DNA of 64,000 nt, from positions 946,501-1,010,500 of the forward strand of contig CM063292.1 in NCBI GenBank assembly GCA_032173965.1, read 5' to 3'. Below, in pieces: positions 25,801 through 35,104 of the stretch; position 1 is the first letter of the stretch, and each line of letters starts with the position of its first letter. The DNA comes from Sitta carolinensis. Lineage: Eukaryota > Chordata > Aves > Passeriformes > Sittidae. A program made the translations under genes and the position numbers. The notes beneath the pieces were generated by a model that worked only from the letters and a program-made list of their open reading frames with translations, was not told where the DNA came from and did not search any database.

Positions 25801-28800
25801 GCAAGAAGGCACCGAGGATATCATCAGCCTTCCTCCCCACCTCCACTGCTGGATGCCTCAACCAACACCATCAATAAAATCTGCCAGAGGTTCACTTGTC
25901 CAGCCTCTCCTCAGGAATTCACAGACACCAGTGGAGGAAAGGATATTCTACTTCAGGTACTACAAAAAGAGTGTTTGGCTGACTCTGCACAGGGATGTGC
26001 AACACTGAGCTTGATCCTGTGTGAAACCACCAGTGACAGGGGGAGGAAATCAAGAACAACCACAAAAATTATACTGTTTAACAACAAACACTGATTGCAG
26101 AGATCCAGAGCTACAACAGTCAAATCCCAGGGAGCTCCAGAGTGACTGTGCCACTGCTGGGGGTGGCAGCTGGTCGTGGCTGACTCTCAGATGGGATGAA
26201 CTGACACAAACCCTGGGTGTGGTTCTGTTGACTGTGGTGGGCCGGGCTCTGTTCACTGTCCTTGCCACAATTCCAGGAACAGCCTGGCAATGGAAAGCAC
26301 TAAACACAGACCTAGCACAGGACAATCCCTTTACAGCCTGAGTGTGAGCCACCAGCTAATCCAGTCACACCAATAAAGTGGTCACACATCCCAGGGCACA
26401 CACAGGGACTAACCCAGTTTTCCAGGGCTTCAAGCAACCAGCCCTGAACTGGAGAAGAGACGTTGGGCTGCATTTCAGATCAAAGGACCAACACACCTGC
26501 TTCTCTCTGTCATACCCTTCTCCTTCCCACAGACACAGAGCAGTTGCCACCCCCCCTCTTCCTTCAGTTTGTCTGCTTTTGCTGCCAAAAGTCTGACTAT
26601 TGCCAGCAGGCCACCCCACCTTGTCCCAAACACAGGATGGACACAAACCAGCTCTGCTGTTTGCTCTGGTGGGTTGCTGCAGCCAAGCCTGCGATCCTCG
26701 TATCACAGCTCTTTATTTGGAATAAATCCCTTTATTGTCCAGGTATGTCACTAAACCAATATGGAGCTTTCTCAGGAGCCACACAGGGCAAAGTGGAGGA
26801 CTCAGGCTCGCTCAATCCCAGAGGAGTCAGATCAGGGACTGCTGGATGTTGTCTGTTCACATTGCTCAGAACAACTGTTCAATTTCCAGCTAAGATCACC
26901 GAAAAGCTGCCCCTTTATCTAAACCTTTTAGAAGAACTCCTTAGGGTTGCCTCACCAGAAATCTCACATTTCAGACAGGGAAATACCTGAATTTTAAGCA
27001 GACAACCTTCCTTACCTAATAATTCCCCCTGGAAGGATAGACAAAACCCTGCAGCAACAGGGAATGTGCAGTGGACCTTTCAGTGACATCCAGTCTGTCC
27101 ACAGGCAAGAGACAAGAGGAAGGATAAAATTCAAGAGAAAAAGAGAACAGTAAAGTTCACTTTTCGTTACATCTCTGGCTCTGAAGCCTTTCTATGCACT
27201 TGCTAAATTCAAAATTATTTATTCGTGCATATCTGTCTTTTGATGCACTCTCCAAGCCTAAAAGAAAAAGGCCTTCAAATCATTTTGGCATCTCCTATTT
27301 CTGAAGGGCTCTGTCCTCCAGACAGCATCGCTGCAGCCAGACAATTCCTACCTTGTCCTACCCCAGCAAACGTAAACCCAGACTATTTGTACAGGAAGTC
27401 ATTGACTCTGCCACAAAACTGCCCAAATCTGCAGCTCAGCTGCTGCAGGAAAACATGGGAACAGTGTGGCAAACCATGGAGGGGAGGAAAACTGCTTCCA
27501 GGGGAAACAATGGCAGGAAAATGTCAGTTTCTGACAAGAAACGGCCAAAAGCAAACCAGGAGAGAGGTGACAATGAAATTGGCTCCGCAGTGTCACTGGA
27601 CCTTCAGCAGACACAGTGAGTAACAGCGACTTGGGGCTGAGGGCACGCAGCAAAGGGCTCCGAGAGCTCATCCCAAACTGCCACGGCAGAGAGCCTGGAG
27701 AAGCCTCCCCACAAACTCCAGGGACCTGTCTGCAAATGTCTGCCTGGGAACTGCTGGTACAGACCTGCTGGAGACACAAACGAGCTCAGCAGCAACACTA
27801 AGCTCCAGGACTAATTAGATCACCGTGTCAAGTAAGAGAGAAGATCATCAGGTTGAGGAGGGGGGAAATTTTCATTCCTAGTGCCCAGAGTTAAAGAAAT
27901 AAACCAGGAGAGGGAAGAGGATTCCTGTGCAATAATCATGTGCCAGCACCATCCCAGCCAGAGTCACCTGGGTGAATGATCCAACATCCTGCACAGTGCT
28001 GGTTGCAAGGCATGGAACAGGTTTTCCAAAAACACCTCTGCAGAGCTGCACCAAGTCAGCATGAGGAAACTCAGAGGGCTGCTGCTCCTCCTTCTCTTGA
28101 AGAACACTATACCTGAAACCCAACTGAGCGATTTGGGTCAGTGGTGTCACAACCCAGGCTCCTTCCACTTGGAAACTGGAAATGGATTCCTGCTCACACT
28201 TATCATGGGGATCAGGAACAGCAGCGTGTGCTGAGACACGGAGCTGTGGGGGCTGCTGTGGCTTGTGGGCTCAGATAACAGACACCAGAGCTTCCTGGAG
28301 AAACATGGGCCTCCAGACTCCCCTTCATATGTGAAAATGGAGAGAAACTGTATCCCTCCAGCAGAGCTGTAATCTCTTACTGATTGTGCACAAGTGAAAA
28401 ACTCAGATTTGGACACTGTCGTGGTGAAGTGTGAGCCTGACAGACCCCAGAGCACCTACAGGAGGTACAGCTGCCTCCTTCCACCCCCACTCACCCCAAA
28501 CACACAGCCCCTCCTGCTCCAGCCACAGCCTGCACGGGCTTATCTAGACCACTGCAACCAGGAGTAATAACAGGTATCCTGGCATGGTCCAGTTACCCAG
28601 ACTAGGAGAAAATAGATCACCATAAGGCTCTCTCAGATTTGAAAATATCCCATTTCATTTCAGGCACACACAGGCTCTGTGAAGCACAGGAGATTCCATC
28701 TCCCAGAAACACCTGCGACGCTTCAGTTGCTGTCTTTGCACATCTCCTGCATTTGGTTCATGTTCTTATAATTCAGTAAATTTTGTTATGTGACAGATGT

Positions 28801-31401
28801 CTTGTTACTCCTGTCACACGTAATGTGAACTGGAAACTTACACTGGTCAACGCTTGCAGCAGCACAGGGATCTCGGGTTGGCTGACCTGCAGTGCACAAT
28901 CTGCAGGAATCATCAAGCCAAATTCAGCCTTTCAGCAGTGACTTCTTCAGGATTGCACAACCCATGGAACCAGTAGTCTCAGCAATCCCAGGCAAACAAT
29001 CTGTGAGCAAAGGCCAGGAAAGGCACCCACAGATCCTGCTCCAGTGACCACCTGGGGCTGGAGGGCCGTGTGACAGGACACCCACACAGAGCTCTGCAGC
29101 ACCAGCTCCCAGACAACTGCAGTGTTCAAACCAGACAGGCACTCCTGGCTCCCACCAGCTGCACCTCGCTCCCCAGAACTCCAGAGGGTAACAGACACAA
29201 AGAGGATTTTTGCCAATAAATTAGGCCTTGATGTACAGTTCCCCTGTGCCAGCAAGGGGTGTGCACAGCACAGTGTTGTGTCAGCACAGCTCAACAGTGC
29301 TCTTATTCTTCTCCCTCTCCCTCATCCAAGTAGGTCTTTTTATGTCAGAAAAACACAAATGGGAAAAAGGGCCTGGAAAGGACAGAGTGAAATATCATCT
29401 CAGGGTGAAACACCATCTCAAGGTGACACTCAGGGCACAGCTAAACCTGGCTTGCTGGAGGGTCTGAAGTGTTTTTCTGAGCTCACTTATAATCCCAGAG
29501 GTGTCCCAGGGAGCAGGTCCCAGACTCCATCTTACAGAGAACATCGAGGTGAAGACTCAACCTCCCTGCAGTGTCCACGCTCTGAATCACAGCACAGAGA
29601 CAAGTGTAAGACAAGATCTGCAGCTCCTGCAACTGCTGTCCCAAGCTCCAGCTCGTTCTGTCTCTTCCAAAACCCTAACCCAGCAATTTCTTATTCAGAA
29701 ACCAGCCGTGAACTGCTTTTCCAAGTTCTTGCCTGTTCTTCCCCTGTCTCTGCTTAGCTTTTGTACACCCACAACTCCCACCAAACTGTCTTGCTTCCAC
29801 CTTGCACATCTCATCCCACCACACTGCCCAGACTGGAGAAAAGGAGGCTCAGGGGGCACCTTCTGCCTCTGCACAGCTCCCTGGCAGGAGGGGGCAGCCA
29901 GGGGCGTCAGGCTCTGCTCCCAGGGAACAGGGACAGGACAAGGGGAAACAGCCTCAAGGTGGACCCAAAGAAGAAACCAGATTGTGTTCAACTTCACAAA
30001 TAAATACTGAGAGCTGCAGAGCAAGGCACAACTCCAGCTGCCAGGTGATCCCTCCCTCCTGCCTGATGCACCTCTGCCCTCCCCACGGCAGCTCTGTCAT
30101 CCCACAGCACACAAACTTCGACCACGTGGGCCTGGAAGGAAACCAGAGTTGAATTCAGACCAGCAGAACCAACAAGCTGGAACACGCGCATTTCAATGAA
30201 GTGTCTCCTTTGGAGCTGGCTCAGCCCAACCTTTGTACATTGCCCTGCAAATGCCACAAAGTCTTTGCTGTTATTTTAAGCTGGGATAAACCCCTTTAAA
30301 ATTTTCATAGAACCACAGGATCACAGAATATCCTGAGCTGGAAGGGACCCACAGGGATCATCGAGTTCAACTCCTGGCCCTGCACAGACACCCCAACAAT
30401 CCCACCCTGGACATCCCTGTGAGCATCGTCCCAACCCTCCTGGAGCTCTGGCAGCTTTGGGGCCGTGCCCATTCCCTGGGCAGCCTGGGCAGTGCCCAGC
30501 ACCCTCTGGGGGAAGAACCTTTCCTGATCCCCAACCTAAACCTGCCCTGATAGAACTTCATGCCATTCCCTTGGGCATTACTGTTTTGTTACTGTTCGTT
30601 CCCACTCCATTTCCAGCTCTCAACAGTTAGTTAGGACACGTCTCTCAACCTTCTCAAAATCAGAAGACATAAGCGGTGAGTCTTGAGGGAAGTTTTGTCC
30701 CCGCAGCCAAGGGAACTGTAGCTCTGGCAGAAGCTGCGTTGTTTGCAGAGCCCCGGTGCGCGGTCCCCTCTGGGCAGGCAGCAGCGGAGGCTGCGGTATC
30801 ACTGTCACCTCCGAGTCCGGCAGCCCCTGCACACTCCACATGCAAACCGCTCCAGGGCCCCGATCCCTTCACCCTTCAAGACGCGGAGCGAGGACCGGTG
30901 GCTGAAGGAAACCTGCATCTCCCCGGGACCTGCCTGAACAGATTCCCTGGGAAACCTGGAATTGCCTCAGAGCAGCCCAGCACAACCCCTGCCTCCGGCT
31001 GGCCGCGGCCACCGGGACCCGCCATCCCTTCCGTGCCCCGGAGGCAGAACCGCGGCGTGAGGCTCCTCAGAGACCGCACAGCCCGGGCCGGGGAGCCGCC
31101 CCGGGACCCCCGAACGCCGGCATCACCCGCTCCTCTTGCAGCCGGCCCCGGCATCTCCGCCCGCAGGCAGCGGCTGACGCTCCAGGGCCCCCCCAGCTGC
31201 CCTCAGCCGCCACGGGCCGGGCCGGGCAGCCCCCGCTCCAGGCCTCACCTCCGCCAGGAACCGGGTGACATCGTAGACGCGCCCGTGGATCACGAGCCAG
31301 GCCTCACGGCTGGAGTTCCGCTTCGCCACCTCCTCCAGGGTGAACACGGCCGCGGGCCCGGCCCCCGCCGCCGCCGCCTCTCCGCGCCGCCCGCCCTCCA
31401 T
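22892..31401 (-). CDS. CYB5B: Cytochrome b5 type B, outer mitochondrial membrane
   Basis: A tail-anchored haem protein that passes electrons on the outer mitochondrial membrane. Five coding exons join in frame: 31401–31249, 25763–25635, 25202–25176, 23884–23853 and 22982–22892. They give 143 residues, close to the mammalian length. Exon 1 carries '[20 protein letters not shown]'. Exon 2 begins with the haem motif HPGG (His52), and the second axial His is in VGHS (His76). Two micro-exons of 27 and 32 nt encode a variable hydrophilic linker (NDREKESSK, then [10 protein letters not shown]). The last exon gives the membrane anchor from about Trp116 to Tyr136 and a short tail ending DGKSS. All junctions have GT/AG sites and matching phase. 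The start ATG is in a CpG island with an Ala/Gly-rich leader. Intron 1 (5.5 kb, 25764–31248) holds a CR1 copy but no other exon I can see. Confidence 0.93.
25081..25101 (+). repeat. Poly(A) homopolymer
   Basis: A run of about 20 adenines, then purine-rich sequence, inside CYB5B intron 3 next to the 27-nt micro-exon. No target-site duplication or gene-like sequence precedes it, so it does not look like a processed pseudogene tail. Confidence 0.7.
30306..30585 (-). mobile_element. CR1 LINE fragment
   Basis: An antisense CR1 3' region of about 280 bp with 'gatcacagaatatcctgagc', 'tggaagggacccacagggat' and 'catcgagttcaactcctggc'. It belongs to a different subfamily from most copies here. It lies in CYB5B intron 1, about 0.7 kb from exon 1. 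Confidence 0.85.
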
Positions 31402-31496
31402 GCTGCCCGCCGCGCCTCCGCGGAACGCGCGGCCTGACCCGCGCCGGCCGCCGTAGCGATGGCAACGCCTCGCGCGGTTTCCCTTGTGCCTGGGGA

Positions 31497-31571
31497 CCAA
31501 TGGGGAACAAGTCCGATGGGGGCGCTGCCGGCGCAGCCAATGGGAGTGCGCGGTGGCGGGCGTGAGCCAAT
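31497..31571 (-). promoter_or_regulatory. CYB5B: Three-box CCAAT (NF-Y) cluster, CYB5B promoter
   Basis: Three CCAATGGG boxes lie at 31497, 31537 and 31567, all in the same orientation, 40 and 30 bp apart. They are 96–170 bp upstream of the CYB5B ATG and inverted with respect to that gene (ATTGG). CCAAT boxes spaced 30–40 bp apart are a classic NF-Y arrangement in TATA-less CpG promoters. The binding is inferred from sequence only. Confidence 0.6.
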
Positions 31572-31650
31572 GGGGAGCGGCCGCGGCGAGAGGCGGGAAG
31601 CGGCGCGCGAGGGTCGCCTCAGAGGCAGCACCGGGAGCGGCGCCCGCGGC

Positions 31651-32157
31651 CCCGGGACCCCCTCAGCCCCGGGACCCCCTCAGACCCGGGACCCCTCAGC
31701 CCCGGGACCCCCTCAGACCCGAGACCCCTCAGACCCCTCAGACCCGGGGACCCCCTCAGCCCCGAGACCCCCTCAGACCCGAGACCCCTCAGACCCCTCA
31801 GACCCGGGGACCCCCTCAGCCCCGGGACCCCCTCAGACCCGGGACCCCTCAGACCCGGGACCCCCTCAGCCCCGGGACCCCCTCAGACCCGGGACCCCCT
31901 CAGACCCGGGACCCCTCAGACCCGGGACCCCCTCAGACCCGGGACCCCCTCAGACCCGGGGACCCCCTCAGACCCGGGGACCCCTCAAACCCGGGACCCC
32001 CTCAGCCCCGAGACCCCTCAGACCCGAGACCCCTCAAACCCGGGACCCCTCAGACCCGGGACCCCTCAGCCCCGGGCCCCCCTCAGACCCGAGACCCCTC
32101 AGACCCGGGGACCCCTCAGACCCGAGACCCCTCAGACCCGGGCCCCCCTCAGCCCCC
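31651..32157. repeat. GC-rich minisatellite, 16–17 bp unit
   Basis: About 500 bp is made of roughly 30 tandem copies of 'cagacccgggaccccct' and 'cagccccgggacccct' variants, with some units one base shorter. The minus strand has G-runs (GGGGG and CCCGGG) in every unit and could form G-quadruplexes or hairpins. The array begins about 250 bp from the CYB5B start codon. Open frames through it code only for Pro/Arg/Gly-rich repeats and are not genes. Confidence 0.92.
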
Positions 32158-34600
32158 ATTCTCCCGGTACTGGCTCCGAGCCACCCCCGTGCCACCGGAG
32201 AGCACGGTGCCCGTCAGCAGCGCACCCTCAGCTTTTCCACTGTTCCTTCTGGTTCTTCCTGCGTGGATATAAAATAGATGTGACCCCACAGCCCTTTGAA
32301 CCGAGCCGGTGGCGGTGCCGCACATCCCCAGGTCCTGACTGTTGCCAGGTCCCAAAGCAAAGTTCGCATCCAGGCCTGAGAGAAGCGCTGGGTAATCCTC
32401 CCTCCCGCCAGCTGCCTGAGCAGGTTCAGGGGCAGAGGCCGCTCAGAAGCTCAGGGCCCCGAGTAACTCATGAACCCGATGGTTTCCCTTTATGAACTGG
32501 CATCTGTGGAATTTATTTCCTCGCACTTGCAGCACAGGTATGAGCTGGGCAGTGGATGTTTGTTTAACAGCTGCTGAGGAGGCAGGAACACTGTGTCATC
32601 AGGGCTGAAGCGTGACCAGCACTGGCTAAAGGTCAGAGGTGTGTGCAGGGGGAGTCCACGGCTGGGCAGGTCACAAATCCCCCTGCATCCTGCGGGGAGC
32701 TCCAGTGAAGTTCTCTATTTGGGCAAGTCCATACATTCACCTACCCAGACACCGGGGTGTTAAAGGCACGGCCTGTTCCAAAACCTCTCCACAGTTATCT
32801 AATAAATGTTAAATATTAAATATTGAGCTGCTGCTTCTTTTGATCCTTTCTGTCTTCCTTTTCCCGTTCATCAGGGCTGTCTCCCTGGTTCTGTGTGTAA
32901 CCCAGGATCCTCTGACACAGAAGTGTTTCCAGCTCCTCCTTGTGCCCAGCTCCTGGCACCATTCCACACCAATGTCTTTCCTCCTAGATCCTTCCCCACC
33001 CAACCCAGCTCCAATGGGAAGAGTTACCTTGCTCAGATGGGTTCAGTTTCTGTCACCTACCTGATGGGTTCCTTAATGAGTGCCTTTGTGCTTCCTTCTC
33101 TCCATCCCTCAAGCCTGGATGGTTCCTCTGTGGCTTTGCAAAGGAATCTCATGACCCTCCTCCCCATTTCCCTGGCCCCCTGTTCCATTGCTCCCTGGTT
33201 TTCTAAGGCCAGAATGCTCTTGGAAGGGACCTTAGAGCTGCCCCAGTGCCACTCCTGCCAGGGGCAGGACACCTCCTGCTGCCCCAGGCTGCTCCCAGCC
33301 CTGTGCATCCTGCCCGGGGCACTGCCAGGGCTCCCGGGCAGCCACAGCAGCTCTGGGAGCTGTTGTCCTGTGTGGTGCTCCAGCACAGAGAGAGCAGAGC
33401 CTGGTGACCAGGACCCGGGTGGTTTTCCTGCCCTGTTTCCTGCTGTAACTCCTCCAGAAGGATGTGACAGGCACGAGACCACGGCAACATGCAGATCCTG
33501 TTCCCTGGAATATTTTCTTTCATCTGTAATCACTTTCTCAAAAGCCATAAATCAGTGAGGGGAGGCACAAATGCACAAGCATGGCTGCAATTTGTGCCTT
33601 CCTGCCCAGTGTTTTGTTTGGCATGAGGAACTCCAAAGCTTTTCCTGAAAAATTGACACCACAGGAGGACTCAGTGAAACTGGACAGCGAGGCCACTGGC
33701 ATTCCTGGTCCTGTTTCCATCATCCCTCCCAGTTTCTCTGTTTTCCATGTGACACACGGATTTTTCCCATGTGTGTTTCCTCCTCCCCCTGCCCTGGGGC
33801 AGAGGGAAGGGAGGATCCCAGATCACCTCATGCCAGAGGAATTTTCACGTGCTTTTCCATCGCAGGTGAGAGAGCCTCCAGGATAGTGTTAGGAATGTCC
33901 CGTGGGCCGAGGAGACAGGAGTGCAAGCGGGACACCCCGGAGTGTCAGAGAGCTGCCCGGTGACCCCGAGCATCTGCTTGCCAGTGCCTCCAGGCACCGG
34001 TTCTGCCTGGGAACCGCTCAGCGGGATCGCTGGGAAGACAGGACGTGTAATTCCTTACCCCGAGCCTTGAGTGACTGTGGGACAATCTATGCCCCAAAAT
34101 CCTGCCCAGGGGACCTGGTTTGCTGTTCCAGGTGAGGGCGATTGGCTGGAGCACAGAGCACAGGAGAGCAGGGGTTGCTTGGAAGACCAGAATAAAGGCA
34201 AAAACCCACGCGTGCACGGGCGGGGCGGCACTGCCAGGTTTGGGGGATATTGGCGATTTTGGGGGGGTGTTTCGGGCCGGTAGCGGCCGGAGCCTCCCCG
34301 GTAAGGGGGATTTGGGGAGAAGCGTCGGATTTTGGGTCAATTTCGGGGATTTGGGGCGGATTTCGGAGGTTTTGGGGTCCAAGTTTGGTGGAGGGGAGAT
34401 GGTCCCGCGTTACAGAAATAGCGTACGTGCCCGACCCGGGGACCCCGCGGCTGCTGCTGCCCCCATTGTTCGCCCCCTGCCCTTCATCAGAGCAGCACCC
34501 GCCCCATGGCGCACGGCGGGGCCTGCGGAGGTTTAGAGGGTTCCTGAGGGGATCTGGGGAGTCCTGAGGGAGTTTAGGTGACATGAGCGTAACCCACCGA
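32158..34600. other. Intergenic CYB5B–TERF2
   Basis: No exon is recognised. It holds a degraded CR1 fragment (33.21–33.37 kb) and G-rich unique sequence with 'ttttgggggggtgtttcggg' near 34.26 kb. The rest is unique sequence with short chance ORFs only. Confidence 0.6.
33205..33365 (-). mobile_element. CR1 LINE fragment, degraded
   Basis: The sequence 'ttggaagggaccttagagct' followed by 'ggctgctcccagccctgtgc' and 'gggcactgccagggctcc' matches the antisense CR1 3' pattern with many substitutions. Confidence 0.65.
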
Positions 34601-34692
34601 GGCCTGCTCAGCTGACACACGGGCTCGGGGGTCTCAGCGCTTAAAGGTGGCCGTTTCCCTGCTGTCGGTCCCGTCGGATGGGCAGCGGCCCG

Positions 34693-34798
34693 GCCTCGGG
34701 GCTGTGCCCCGGGCTGTGCCTCGGGGCTGTGCCTCGGGGCTGTGCCTCGGGGCTGTGCCCCGGGCTGTGCCTCGGGGCTGTGCCTCGGGGCTGTGCCC
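34693..34798. repeat. 13-bp tandem repeat upstream of TERF2
   Basis: About eight copies of 'ctgtgcctcgggg' and the variant 'ctgtgccccgggc' in direct tandem. It lies about 300–410 bp upstream of the TERF2 ATG. Confidence 0.85.
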
Positions 34799-34889
34799 CC
34801 GGCCCGCTCCGCTTCCCGCCGGGGCCCGGCAGCTCCTCCCGGCCGCCAGACGGCGACCGACCCGCACCGGCGGGGCCCGCGCGGGGCGC

Positions 34890-34995
34890 GCCGGGAGCTG
34901 TAGGCAGGCGCAGTGCACGCCGGGAGCTGTAGGCGGGCGCGGTGCACGCCGGGAGCTGTAGGCGGGCGCGGTGCACGCCGGGAGCTGTAGGCGGC
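34890..34995 (+). promoter_or_regulatory. TERF2: Tandem array of 29-bp units resembling ZNF143/THAP11 sites
   Basis: Three full units and one partial unit of 'gccgggagctgtaggcgggc' plus 'gcggtgcac' repeat at exact 29-bp spacing (starts 34890, 34919, 34948, 34977). Each contains GCCGGGAGCTGTAG. This is close to the reverse complement of the ZNF143/THAP11 site (ACTACAA-TCCC-GC type), with C in place of one T and G for the last T. The array ends about 110 bp upstream of the TERF2 start codon. The repeat is directly visible; the factor assignment is inference. Confidence 0.6.
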
Positions 34996-35050
34996 AAACC
35001 CGCTCGATAAGGCGGCGTGCCGAGGGGCCCGGTTGAGACGTTGGTGTTGT

Positions 35051-35059
35051 CACTTCCGG
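35051..35059 (+). promoter_or_regulatory. TERF2: ETS-type site near the TERF2 start
   Basis: CACTTCCGG, the reverse complement of the ETS/GABP core CCGGAAGTG, lies 45 bp before the TERF2 ATG. This is typical of a TATA-less housekeeping promoter. It is inferred from sequence. Confidence 0.45.
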
Positions 35060-35104
35060 CTCGCTGGGCCCTGGCGGGAGAGGCCCGCGCCAGGACGGGC
35101 CGCG

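Noticed and set aside
31459..32277. Two plus-strand open frames of 260–270 codons through the minisatellite
   Set aside because: They stay open only because the repeat unit has no stop codon. The products are pure repeat and there is no gene context.
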